From assembly GCA_000383355.1 (NCBI GenBank), contig KB911095.1, positions 1 to 64,000 on the forward strand: 64,000 nt of DNA, in the 5' to 3' direction. The first letter of the stretch is position 1; every line of letters begins with the position of its first letter. This document shows positions 9,423 through 16,450 of this stretch, in pieces. The stretch is from Flavobacterium sp. SCGC AAA160-P02 (lineage in GTDB: Bacteria > Bacteroidota > Bacteroidia > Flavobacteriales > Flavobacteriaceae). Position numbers and translations under genes: made by a program. Under the pieces are notes generated by a model. It was not told the DNA's origin and made no database searches. It saw only the letters and a program-made list of their open reading frames with translations.

Positions 9423-10122
9423 TTAATAAAATTTTAATGTCTTCTTTTAATTCATTTATTTGGTCCGGAAAACCAGCATCTTCAATAGCTCTGTAATACA
9501 GTAATGGATTTCCTTGAGCATCTTTTCTTGACCTAATAGTTCCGGTTTTATCTACCAAAGCAAACAGACCAGAATGTTCAAAGCCTCCATGCTCTACTTT
9601 ATTATCTATTCCGGCATATAATTTAAACCCTTTGTTAGATAAATTAAACACAGTCTCTTCTGATTTTCCAGATAATAAGTGCCAGTTTTTATGAGTAATG
9701 CCGTTAGAACTAGCATAGCTCTTCAAAACTTCTTGAGTGTCTATAGCTGGTGTTATAGAGATTGAAGCTATTCCTACATTTGAATTCTCTGTAAATTCTT
9801 TCTGAATAAGAAGCATTTTCTGATTCATAATAGGACAAATACTAGGGCAAGTCGTAAAGAAAAATTCTACAACATATACTTTCCCTTCATAAGTCTCATT
9901 ATTGATGATGTTGCCATCTTGATTTGTAAATTCAAAAGAAGGTACTTTATTATAAACAAAGAGTTTATTATTAGCTAGTTGTACAGCCTCATTTTTTTTA
10001 TTTAGTCTGTTGTCATCTATTAAGGTTTCATTAGAAATTCTATCATCGAGATTTCTAATCACATAGATTCCAAAGATTAGTATGATAAAAGAGATTCCTA
10101 TGTATGAATTTTTTTTGCTCAT
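9415..10122 (-). CDS. SCO1/SenC-family copper chaperone
   Basis: This 235-residue protein is anchored by one N-terminal transmembrane helix (IGISFIILIFGIYVI). It has a thioredoxin-like domain with the Sco copper motif FFTTCPSICPIMN (CxxxC) and the distal histidine in the KVEHGGFEHSGLFALVD region. Sco proteins deliver copper to the CuA site of cytochrome oxidase subunit II. The start is placed at the ATG at 10122 because it gives a normal N-terminal anchor and leaves a 4-base gap to the preceding gene. It is the fully equipped counterpart of the Cys-less protein just upstream. Confidence 0.9.
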   Translation of the reverse strand: MSKKNSYIGISFIILIFGIYVIRNLDDRISNETLIDDNRLNKKNEAVQLANNKLFVYNKVPSFEFTNQDGNIINNETYEGKVYVVEFFFTTCPSICPIMNQKMLLIQKEFTENSNVGIASISITPAIDTQEVLKSYASSNGITHKNWHLLSGKSEETVFNLSNKGFKLYAGIDNKVEHGGFEHSGLFALVDKTGTIRSRKDAQGNPLLYYRAIEDAGFPDQINELKEDIKILLNE

Positions 10123-10126
10123 ATAG

Positions 10127-10774
10127 TTAGTTTTTTCTAACTGCTTTGTTTTTATTTTTAAAAGCGGCTCTATACTCATAGAGCAATACTTTTATGTCAT
10201 CTTCCATTTTATTATTTAATTCTGCAACAGATTCAATATTATAGCCATACATTATCTGTTTTTCTTCATCACCATCATTATCTCTTCCTCTAAGACTTAG
10301 CTCTTTGTCTATAAGGTATACTTTTTTTGAATACAATGAAGAATCTAATATGTCTTTTGTTTTGAGGTTTGCATGCAATGATGAAATGACTTCTCTATCC
10401 ATAGAAATAAAGTTCCATTTATACATGTCTGTAAAAGTTTCCAAATCTGATGATAATTTTTTAACATCTTCTTCTGATGTTTCTGGATATATAGCAATTA
10501 TTTGAAAAGGCCTGTATCCATAAAATTCTTTATAAATTTTTTGATTCAGATTAAAAACCCCTCCTTTTTTAGCCTCTATATTATCTCCTAAGAAACATAA
10601 AAGGGTTACATGATCTTGCATGGAAATGGAGTCTTCTAAAACATCTAAAGAAACATTATATGTTAACGTAGATAGTTTTTTGAAGTTGTTAATGCCCGTA
10701 GATAGTATTAAAAAGAATAACAACGGAAACACAAACAGTGCTATGAGTACAAATCTCTTCTTAGTAATTTTCAT
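10127..10774 (-). CDS. Cys-depleted Sco/thioredoxin-like anchored protein
   Basis: This 215-residue protein has an N-terminal transmembrane helix followed by a soluble domain whose order of strands and helices follows the neighbouring Sco protein: HVTLLCFLGDN at the position of the Sco catalytic loop, then RPFQIIAIYPETSEEDV, WNFISMDREVISSL and KKVYLIDKELSLRGR. The CxxxC copper motif is absent. It may be a Sco paralogue kept for a structural role in oxidase assembly; that is inference from layout and operon. The start at 10774 was chosen over one 11 codons upstream because it lies outside the intra-operon hairpin and yields a regular anchor. Confidence 0.7.
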   Translation of the reverse strand: MKITKKRFVLIALFVFPLLFFLILSTGINNFKKLSTLTYNVSLDVLEDSISMQDHVTLLCFLGDNIEAKKGGVFNLNQKIYKEFYGYRPFQIIAIYPETSEEDVKKLSSDLETFTDMYKWNFISMDREVISSLHANLKTKDILDSSLYSKKVYLIDKELSLRGRDNDGDEEKQIMYGYNIESVAELNNKMEDDIKVLLYEYRAAFKNKNKAVRKN

Positions 10775-10783
10775 ATTTAGTGA

Positions 10784-10811
10784 TAAAAAAAGGCGGTTAA
10801 AAACCACCTTG
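10784..10811 (-). terminator. Intra-operon hairpin between subunit IV and the assembly genes
   Basis: On the minus strand AAGGTGGTT-ttt-AACCGCCTT (one G-T pair) is followed directly by a T-run, as in an intrinsic terminator. It sits between the subunit IV stop and the next start, so it may lower expression of the assembly genes relative to the structural genes. Confidence 0.65.
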
Positions 10812-10822
10812 ATTAAATTTTG

Positions 10823-11161
10823 TTACCAACGCACTAAAGGCGCAAGTGTGCTATATAAATAGTCTCCTTCTATTAGTAGCAGTGTGACTAGATAAATGAT
10901 TAGAAATACAGCAGTCCAAACAACAGCTCTTCTAAACCAAGTTTTTTCACCTTCCATATGCATGAAAGACCAAGTAATACCGTAAGCTTTAGCCAAGGTT
11001 AAAATAATAAAAATCCAGTTTAATGGGCTTGTACCTAAAAAACTAGTAAGATGTAAAACACTTGGTTTATAGATACCTAGTATAACTTCAACAATTGTTA
11101 TTGCAGATAATATCCAGAATACATTCCAAATTCTTTTTGTATGTGATTGTGCGTGTGCCAT
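10823..11161 (-). CDS. Cytochrome c oxidase subunit IV family protein
   Basis: This 112-residue protein has three transmembrane helices (IWNVFWILSAITIVEVILGIY, PLNWIFIILTLAKAYGITW, RRAVVWTAVFLIIYLVTLLL), with the AYGITWSFMHMEGE loop typical of bacterial oxidase subunit IV. It is an accessory membrane subunit of the heme-copper oxidase. It follows the larger subunit III gene by 19 bases in the same operon. Confidence 0.88.
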   Translation of the reverse strand: MAHAQSHTKRIWNVFWILSAITIVEVILGIYKPSVLHLTSFLGTSPLNWIFIILTLAKAYGITWSFMHMEGEKTWFRRAVVWTAVFLIIYLVTLLLIEGDYLYSTLAPLVRW

Positions 11162-11180
11162 ATATGCTGTTATTAAAAAA

Positions 11181-12164
11181 TTAAACTAAGTAGAAAAAAG
11201 TAAATACAAATACCCATACTAAATCTACAAAGTGCCAATATAATCCTACTTTTTCAACCATTTCATAATGACCTCTTTTTTCATAGGTTCCTACAATTAC
11301 ATTAAAGAAAACGATGATATTAAAAATGATACCAGAAAAAACGTGAAACCCGTGAAATCCAGTAATGAAGAAAAAGAAATCTGCAAAGATGGTATTTCCA
11401 TATTCATTTACTTCTAGATTGGCGCCTTCAACAACTAGTCTTGTTTTGGCAAGCTCTAATAGTGCTTTTTCTCTAGATAATATTGTTTTTTGTTTTTTAT
11501 CTAAGTCAATTAATTCTGTTCTAATTTGAATGTCAGGATTGGCTTCAAAAGAACTAATAACCTGTGCTATAGAATACTGTGCAATAGTAGTCTCTTCTTC
11601 AAACCACAAACCATTCTTTTTGGTATGCTGTTCTCTTACATCTCCTCTATCTCCAACTACAAAATCTGCTAAGGCTATTTGTTTTCCTTTAACATCTACA
11701 AATTGTAATATTTTGCCATCTGTAGTTTTTACAGCTCCGTAAGTACCATTAATAAATGTATTCCATTCCCAGGCTTGTGAGCCTACAAAAATAATACCAC
11801 CAATAATGGTTAACAACATATAAACAGTTACTTTCTTCTTATTCATGTGATGGCCAGCATCTACGGCTAATACCATAGTAACAGATGAAGCAATTAAGAC
11901 AAACGTCATAAAAGCTACATATATCATAGGAAATTCACCATGAAAGAAGGGAACGTGAGTAAACACTTCATCAGCAATTGGCCAAGAATCAATAAATTTA
12001 AAACGAGTTAAACCATAAGCAGCTAAAAACGCAGAGAATGTTAAGGCATCTGACACAATAAAAAACCACATCATCATTTTACCATAACTGGCTCCAAAAG
12101 GTTTTGCTCCTCCACCTCCCCAAGTAGGTTTCTTTTCATTAGGTACAGCAATGTTTGCTTCCAT
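11181..12164 (-). CDS. Cytochrome c oxidase subunit III with large soluble insertion
   Basis: This 327-residue membrane protein belongs to the CoxC/CtaE subunit III family: MMMWFFIVSDALTFSAFLAAY in helix 1 and FFFFITGFHGFHVFSGIIFN, then YWHFVDLVWVFVFTFFYLV at the C-terminus. Between the middle helices (about residues 135-245) lies a hydrophilic insertion of around 110 residues that the neighbouring subunit III lacks. Similar insertions are known to me in Bacteroidota oxidases. It supports the proton-pumping terminal oxidase; subunits I and II are not in this window. Confidence 0.9.
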   Translation of the reverse strand: MEANIAVPNEKKPTWGGGGAKPFGASYGKMMMWFFIVSDALTFSAFLAAYGLTRFKFIDSWPIADEVFTHVPFFHGEFPMIYVAFMTFVLIASSVTMVLAVDAGHHMNKKKVTVYMLLTIIGGIIFVGSQAWEWNTFINGTYGAVKTTDGKILQFVDVKGKQIALADFVVGDRGDVREQHTKKNGLWFEEETTIAQYSIAQVISSFEANPDIQIRTELIDLDKKQKTILSREKALLELAKTRLVVEGANLEVNEYGNTIFADFFFFITGFHGFHVFSGIIFNIIVFFNVIVGTYEKRGHYEMVEKVGLYWHFVDLVWVFVFTFFYLV

Positions 12165-12215
12165 ATATTTTATATAAATATTTCTTTAATAGTTGCCAAA
12201 ATTAATCAATTTTCA

Positions 12216-12806
12216 TCATCTAATAAAATAGAAAAAGAAAAATAAATAAATCCATAAAACATCCACAAAATGCCAAAAGATTGCACCTAGTTCAAAGCCT
12301 AGTAAATCATCTGATTTGTAGCGATATTTAAAATGATTATAAATTACAACAAGTAGCACAATAATCCCTGCAAATACATGAACTGCGTGCATTAAACTAA
12401 TTCCAATAATAAATGATGTTGACACGGTGCTTGTGGGTCCTGTAAAAAATAATCCAGCATTCCTTAAATCTTCAAAACCGGCATATTGTTGCCAAATAAA
12501 TGTAATTCCTAATAGAAATGTGATTAATAAAAATACAATAGACAGCTCTCTTTTGTCCTTTTTGAGGAGTTTTTGAGATATAGTAATGGTTATGCTACTT
12601 AATATAATGAGTATGGTGCTAATATAGAAAGCATCTGGTAATTCAAAAGTTACCCAATCATCTCTTCTCATACTAATTACATAAGCACTTGTAAGTCCGG
12701 CAAAAAACATTACCATACTAATCATAGAAACCCATAACATAGGTTTTGCAGATTTATTTCTACCAACTTTTAATTCTTCTTCTAAGTCTTCTTTGTTAAT
12801 ATTCAT
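12216..12806 (-). CDS. Cytochrome c oxidase subunit III (short form)
   Basis: This 196-residue protein has five transmembrane helices and the subunit III motifs GISLMHAVHVFAGIIVLL and GAIFWHFVDVLWIYLFFFFYF at the C-terminus. It is the compact member of a tandem pair with the larger subunit III gene downstream. Its start lies one base from the stop of ctaB, so the two are translationally close. Tandem subunit III genes are usual for flavobacterial caa3-type oxidase operons. Confidence 0.9.
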   Translation of the reverse strand: MNINKEDLEEELKVGRNKSAKPMLWVSMISMVMFFAGLTSAYVISMRRDDWVTFELPDAFYISTILIILSSITITISQKLLKKDKRELSIVFLLITFLLGITFIWQQYAGFEDLRNAGLFFTGPTSTVSTSFIIGISLMHAVHVFAGIIVLLVVIYNHFKYRYKSDDLLGFELGAIFWHFVDVLWIYLFFFFYFIR

Positions 12807-12807
12807 G

Positions 12808-13710
12808 TTAGTGTAAAAATTTATCGATTACATATATAATTTGAATCACTGTAATATATAAGACGCTTGATAGCATTAATTTTCTTGCTTCAATATTTGT
12901 TTGTTTTTTATGAAGTAAAATTCCATAATACAACATAAATAAACCTAGAAGGGCAATAATAATAGCTGTAATTGGATGTATATAAAAAGCTCCTGTCATT
13001 TTTAATACTGGAGCTATAGATACTAGTATCATTATAATAGTATAAAAAATAATCTGTTTCGTTGCAGATTGATCTTTTTTATCCATTGGCAACATAATAA
13101 AACCAGCTTTTTTATACTCTTCAAATTGTAACCAACCAATAGACCAGAAATGTGGAAATTGCCAAAAAAATTGAATCATAAATAAAAAACCAGCTTCTAT
13201 TCCAAATTCATTTGTAGCTGCAACCCAGCCAAGCATAAAAGGAATTGCTCCGGGCAATGCGCCAACAAAAACAGCTAATGGTGAAACTGGTTTCATAGGG
13301 GTGTAAGCGCAAGTGTATAAAAAGATAGATATGGCTCCAAAAAGCGCACTTTTTGGGTTGATACTGTATAGAATACCAAGGCCAATAATAGTAAATGTAA
13401 TTGCAAAAATGAAGGCGCTAGTCTTAGACATCCTTCCTGTTGGAAGTGGTCTGTTCATGGTTCTTTTCATTAAAGCATCTGTATCTTTTTCAATAATTTG
13501 ATTAAAAGCATTAGAGGCAGCTACCATTAAAAACCCACCCAAACCTAATAAGAAAAGTACTTGATAATTAATAATTTCTACAGCCAATAAATACCCAGCA
13601 ATAGCAGAAAAAACAACACTTAAAGACAAACCTACTTTTGCGAGCTGTTTATAGTCTGAAAGGACTCTCTGAAAGGAAATTTTAGTGTCGATAACTGTGG
13701 TTAAACTCAT
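12808..13710 (-). CDS. ctaB: Protoheme IX farnesyltransferase (heme O synthase)
   Basis: This 300-residue UbiA-family membrane enzyme adds a farnesyl group to heme B to make heme O for the oxidase. The first Asp-rich motif is in ASNAFNQIIEKDTDALMKRT (NxxxDxxxD), followed by RPLPTGRMS, and the second acidic loop includes FWSIGWLQFEEYKKAGF and DKKDQSATK. About nine transmembrane helices are present. It is the first gene of the oxidase operon; a TATCTTTG -7 box lies 19 bases upstream of its start. Confidence 0.93.
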   Translation of the reverse strand: MSLTTVIDTKISFQRVLSDYKQLAKVGLSLSVVFSAIAGYLLAVEIINYQVLFLLGLGGFLMVAASNAFNQIIEKDTDALMKRTMNRPLPTGRMSKTSAFIFAITFTIIGLGILYSINPKSALFGAISIFLYTCAYTPMKPVSPLAVFVGALPGAIPFMLGWVAATNEFGIEAGFLFMIQFFWQFPHFWSIGWLQFEEYKKAGFIMLPMDKKDQSATKQIIFYTIIMILVSIAPVLKMTGAFYIHPITAIIIALLGLFMLYYGILLHKKQTNIEARKLMLSSVLYITVIQIIYVIDKFLH

Positions 13711-13728
13711 TAGAAATTAAATCGAATG

Positions 13729-13736
13729 CAAAGATA
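13729..13736 (-). promoter_or_regulatory. Candidate -7 box of the oxidase operon
   Basis: The minus strand reads TATCTTTG, matching the Bacteroidota -7 consensus TAnnTTTG, upstream of ctaB. No clear TTG element is found at the expected distance. Confidence 0.5.
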
Positions 13737-13811
13737 TTTCATAATAATTGAAATCCCATAGCTTTTGTAAAATATTCAATTAAAATAAAAGTAAAATAAT
13801 TTTCAAAAGTC

Positions 13812-13841
13812 TTTGTAGTTTCCTTTTTTGTTTTAAATTTG
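13812..13841 (+). promoter_or_regulatory. Promoter of the tRNA-Gly/tRNA-Leu unit
   Basis: TTTG at 13812-13815 is followed after 18 bases by TAAATTTG at 13834-13841. Both elements match the Bacteroidota housekeeping promoter, and the tRNA-Gly gene starts about 40 bases downstream. Confidence 0.75.
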
Positions 13842-13883
13842 CATCCCATTCAAACGAATGGATGTTCATTAAAATACGACTAC

Positions 13884-13955
13884 GCGAAAGTAGCTCAGGG
13901 GTAGAGCATCACCTTGCCAAGGTGGGGGTCGCGGGTTCAAATCCCGTCTTTCGCT
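13884..13955 (+). tRNA. tRNA-Gly (GCC)
   Basis: The cloverleaf is complete: acceptor GCGAAAG/CTTTCGC, anticodon stem TCACC/GGTGG with loop TTGCCAA giving anticodon GCC, and a T arm GCGGGTTCAAATCCCGT. No CCA is encoded. It is the first gene of a two-tRNA unit. Confidence 0.95.
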
Positions 13956-13979
13956 CTATTCTATAAAACATACCAACGC

Positions 13980-14001
13980 TGTGCTGAGCACAGTCGAAGC
14001 A
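13980..14001. repeat. Copy of a short palindromic flavobacterial repeat
   Basis: Between the two tRNAs lies GTGCTGAGCACAGTCGAAGC, in which TGTGC-tga-GCACA forms a hairpin. It resembles the short GCTGAGCgCAGTCGAAG element scattered in many Flavobacteriia genomes. I see only this copy here, so the assignment rests on recollection of the family. Confidence 0.45.
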
Positions 14002-14002
14002 T

Positions 14003-14088
14003 GCAGAAGTGGTGGAATTGGTAGACACGTTGGACTTAAAATCCAATGGGCAGTAATGCCCGTGCGGGTTCAAGTCCCGCCTTCTGTA
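14003..14088 (+). tRNA. tRNA-Leu (TAA)
   Basis: A class II tRNA: acceptor GCAGAAG/CTTCTGT, anticodon stem TTGGA/TCCAA with loop CTTAAAA giving anticodon TAA, variable arm TGGGCAGTAATGCCCG, and T arm GCGGGTTCAAGTCCCGC. It lies 47 bases after tRNA-Gly and is followed by a strong terminator. Confidence 0.95.
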
Positions 14089-14090
14089 CT

Positions 14091-14125
14091 AAAAGCCTTT
14101 ACAAGATTTCTTGTAAAGGCTTTTT
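14091..14125 (+). terminator. Terminator of the tRNA unit
   Basis: A 14-bp stem AAAGCCTTTACAAG-attt-CTTGTAAAGGCTTT starts three bases after tRNA-Leu and runs into a T-run. Confidence 0.9.
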
Positions 14126-14141
14126 CATTTTCTAGAAAAAC

Positions 14142-14172
14142 AAAAAAAACCATCGATATCGATGGTTTTTTA
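14142..14172 (-). terminator. Terminator of the secreted-protein gene
   Basis: A perfect palindrome AAAACCATCGAT/ATCGATGGTTTT is followed on the minus strand by a T-run, 17 bases past the stop codon at 14189. Confidence 0.8.
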
Positions 14173-14188
14173 TAAGTAAGAGAAGTTT

Positions 14189-14923
14189 TTACTCTTTTTC
14201 AGTTGTAGAAGAAATTACCTTCATGATTGGGCGCATCTCCCAAGTAACTTTGGTTAACTTATCCATAGGAAGTCCTTCAATAATACCTTCACCAGCTAGA
14301 TGTTTCATGGCGTTTTTTAAGCTGTCATAAGAGTCATAAGTCATCATAGAACTATACTCCTGGCCTTGTGGTGTTATTTTAGTCGCCATTCCCCATCCAA
14401 CCATTCCGTTGTCACTCATATTTTTCTTAAAATGAGGGATTACATATTTTTTAGAAGATGCTGCTACTGCGTTTACATCATCTGGTGTAGCAAAATTAAG
14501 AATTACGTATGCTGCTGGTCCTGTATTAGGAATAGACATTTGCATTTTATAGGTATAACTTCTGTCGTACTTATATTTAGAACTATCGCTAAATAAGACA
14601 TCTGGTTTTATACCTACTACTTTTTCTGAATGACTCCACCAAGCATTTTCATTAGCAGCAATTTCAATAGTTGGATACGCATTTACCCACATAAAGTTAT
14701 AATCATCTGGCCCCACATTGGTGTTTTGCATTAAAACCCAACCCAATAACTTACCATTATTTACAGCATCTTGAGCAATTTTTTTACTATAATTCATTTC
14801 TACATTAAGAAATTGTTCTATGTCATTTTGTTCAACTTTTACGGGGCTAAATACAACTATTTGAGCAAGTAAAATGTTAACACTAAACATAGCAATTAAA
14901 GAACTTAATAGATTTTTTTTCAT
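14189..14923 (-). CDS. Secreted protein with two ferredoxin-like repeats, function unknown
   Basis: This 244-residue protein has a signal peptide ending LLAQ near residue 20. The rest looks like two tandem alpha/beta units of about 100 residues, each beginning with a hydrophobic strand (QIVVFSPVKV; AAYVILNFATP), then a helix, then a glycine-tryptophan strand (GKLLGWVLMQN; NGMVGWGMAT) and a YxFxW/YSSMMTYDS strand. This is the layout of dimeric alpha-beta barrel (ABM-like) domains. It is divergent from a similarly built secreted protein. I do not know its function. Confidence 0.75.
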   Translation of the reverse strand: MKKNLLSSLIAMFSVNILLAQIVVFSPVKVEQNDIEQFLNVEMNYSKKIAQDAVNNGKLLGWVLMQNTNVGPDDYNFMWVNAYPTIEIAANENAWWSHSEKVVGIKPDVLFSDSSKYKYDRSYTYKMQMSIPNTGPAAYVILNFATPDDVNAVAASSKKYVIPHFKKNMSDNGMVGWGMATKITPQGQEYSSMMTYDSYDSLKNAMKHLAGEGIIEGLPMDKLTKVTWEMRPIMKVISSTTEKE

Positions 14924-14949
14924 GGTTATATTAATTTAATGATTAAAAA

Positions 14950-14979
14950 CAAAATTACAAAATTAGTTTTAATTTGCAA
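14950..14979 (-). promoter_or_regulatory. Promoter of the minus-strand secreted-protein gene
   Basis: On the minus strand TTG (14979-14977) is followed after 19 bases by TAATTTTG (14957-14950). A second TAATTTTG lies at 14965-14958. The start codon is 27 bases downstream of the first box. Confidence 0.65.
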
Positions 14980-14988
14980 TTAATTTTG

Positions 14989-14996
14989 TAGTTTTG
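14989..14996 (+). promoter_or_regulatory. Candidate -7 box of the plus-strand secreted-protein gene
   Basis: TAGTTTTG fits TAnnTTTG and lies 35 bases before the ATG at 15031. The matching upstream element would overlap the promoter of the divergent gene. Confidence 0.5.
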
Positions 14997-15030
14997 ATTT
15001 ATTATAAATCTTATAACTAACTAAATTATT

Positions 15031-15825
15031 ATGATGAAAAATCTATTTACTTTTTTACTATTAACCGTTTCTTTCGCATTATTTGCTCAGAACGTAGTTA
15101 ATATTACTTATGTGACTGTTCCAAGACAGGATTCAGAAACTTTTCTTGAATTACATAAGAAGTTTACAAACTTATCTCTTGGAGAAGAGCGTGTTCTCGT
15201 AAACTCAGGAATGTTTGCTCATGCTTTTGCAGGAGATTATACTTATGCAATCTATGATTTTTACAATTCAGCAGAGGATCTAGTTATAGATGCAGATATT
15301 AGTAATAAAATTCTTGATCAAAATATCAAAGCAATGAAGTTAGATGAAGAAGCTCAAGCTAAAATGCAAGAAGAGTATATGAGTTATCTAGGAATGTATA
15401 TAGAAGGTCATTCAGATCAAATTAGAACTTTTGAAGGCTTGGAAAAATTAGGTTTTGAAAGTGAGGGTATGGACTGGTCTACCAAAAAAGTAGTTGTTCT
15501 TAGTAAGTACAGTACTAAATGGGGTGGAAATAAAGACTTTACAGAAGGGTTAATTTCTGGAAGTTTAAAAGATAACAAAGACAGTGGGAAAACAGTAGCT
15601 ATGTATGCAAGTAGACATTTGTACGGTACTGGAATGGATTGGCATTCATATATGTTTTACGAAACTTGGTCAGATTTTGCTGCTTTTGAAGAAAGTAGTT
15701 ATGGAGGGCCAATGGATGAAGCAGCAAATAAATACTGGTCTTCTGTTACTTCCCATGAAGATGAGATTTTAATGTGGATTGGTGGTATAGACGAAAAAAC
15801 AAAATTATTTTACTACGCAAAATAA
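15031..15825 (+). CDS. Secreted protein with two ferredoxin-like repeats, function unknown
   Basis: This 264-residue protein starts with a signal peptide ending ALFAQ. Two units follow with the same pattern as the divergent neighbour: VVNITYVTVPRQDSETFL then DYTYAIYDFYNSAEDL, and KKVVVLSKYSTKWGG then DWHSYMFYETWSDFAAFEE. The pattern strand-helix-strand-strand-helix suggests dimeric alpha-beta barrel domains. Its own terminator follows 32 bases downstream. Divergent transcription from a compact 107-base interval suggests joint control. Function is not known to me. Confidence 0.75.
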   Translation: MMKNLFTFLLLTVSFALFAQNVVNITYVTVPRQDSETFLELHKKFTNLSLGEERVLVNSGMFAHAFAGDYTYAIYDFYNSAEDLVIDADISNKILDQNIKAMKLDEEAQAKMQEEYMSYLGMYIEGHSDQIRTFEGLEKLGFESEGMDWSTKKVVVLSKYSTKWGGNKDFTEGLISGSLKDNKDSGKTVAMYASRHLYGTGMDWHSYMFYETWSDFAAFEESSYGGPMDEAANKYWSSVTSHEDEILMWIGGIDEKTKLFYYAK

Positions 15826-15854
15826 TTAAACAGTAGTTATCAAACGTTAGATAC

Positions 15855-15890
15855 TTAAAAAGCCTTAGCACTACTGCTAAGGCTTTTCTT
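15855..15890. terminator. Bidirectional terminator
   Basis: The stem AAAAGCCTTAGCA-ctac-TGCTAAGGCTTTT lies between two convergent genes and has A- and T-runs on its two sides, so it can stop transcription from both. Confidence 0.85.
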
Positions 15891-16350
15891 ATAATGTAAT
15901 TTGTCTATTAATTTGTTGATCTAAAGATATAAATGTCTCTGTTCTAGATACGCCTTTTATTCGTTGAATATCATTATTAAGTAAGTACATAAGGTCTTCG
16001 TTATTTTTACTTAAAATCTTAATTAAGATAGCCCAATTACCTGTTGTATAATGACTTTCAACTACTTCAGGAATTTGTTTTAGTTTCTTTATAGCTGAAG
16101 AATACATGGCAGCAGACTCTAAAAAAATACCTACAAAAGCAGTGGTAGTGTATCCTAATGCTTTAGGGTTTAAAATTAATCTTGAGCCAGCCATTAAATC
16201 AGAACCTTCTAATTTACGTAAACGTTGATGAATGGCAGCTCCAGAAATTCCTACCTCTCTTGCAATAGCCAAAATAGGTGTTCTAGCATCTTCAACAAGT
16301 CTTTTGATGATAATTTTATCAATTCCATCAATTTTAATTTTAGAAGCCAT
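15889..16350 (-). CDS. Lrp/AsnC-family transcriptional regulator
   Basis: This 153-residue regulator has an N-terminal helix-turn-helix (DGIDKIIIKRLVEDARTPILA and GISGAAIHQRLRKLEGSDLM) and a C-terminal RAM domain (AFVGIFLESAAM, ESHYTTGNWAILIKI) for amino-acid binding and oligomerisation. Lrp proteins control amino-acid and related metabolism. It lies between the secreted pair and the acetyl-CoA carboxylase operon; the target is unknown. A TATATTTG box is found 32 bases before the start. Confidence 0.92.
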   Translation of the reverse strand: MASKIKIDGIDKIIIKRLVEDARTPILAIAREVGISGAAIHQRLRKLEGSDLMAGSRLILNPKALGYTTTAFVGIFLESAAMYSSAIKKLKQIPEVVESHYTTGNWAILIKILSKNNEDLMYLLNNDIQRIKGVSRTETFISLDQQINRQITL

Positions 16351-16381
16351 AGTGTTGTGTATTAGTTTAATGTGTAAGTAT

Positions 16382-16389
16382 CAAATATA
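16382..16389 (-). promoter_or_regulatory. Candidate -7 box of the Lrp gene
   Basis: The minus strand reads TATATTTG, a full match to TAnnTTTG. It lies just beyond the accC terminator; no TTG element is visible at the right spacing. Confidence 0.45.
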
Positions 16390-16390
16390 A

Positions 16391-16425
16391 AAAAAAGGAA
16401 GTACATTCTGTATGTTCTTCCTTTT
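16391..16425 (-). terminator. Terminator of the acc operon
   Basis: On the minus strand AAAAGGAAGAACAT-acaga-ATGTACTTCCTTTT forms a long hairpin with one mismatch and ends in a T-run, 26 bases past the accC stop. Confidence 0.8.
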
Positions 16426-16450
16426 AATTGTTTTTTATAAGTAGTACGCC

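Noticed and set aside
13981..14175. 64-codon frame on the plus strand over tRNA-Leu
   Set aside because: It reads through the tRNA, giving the familiar GGIGRHVG-type artefact, and its end lies in two terminators.
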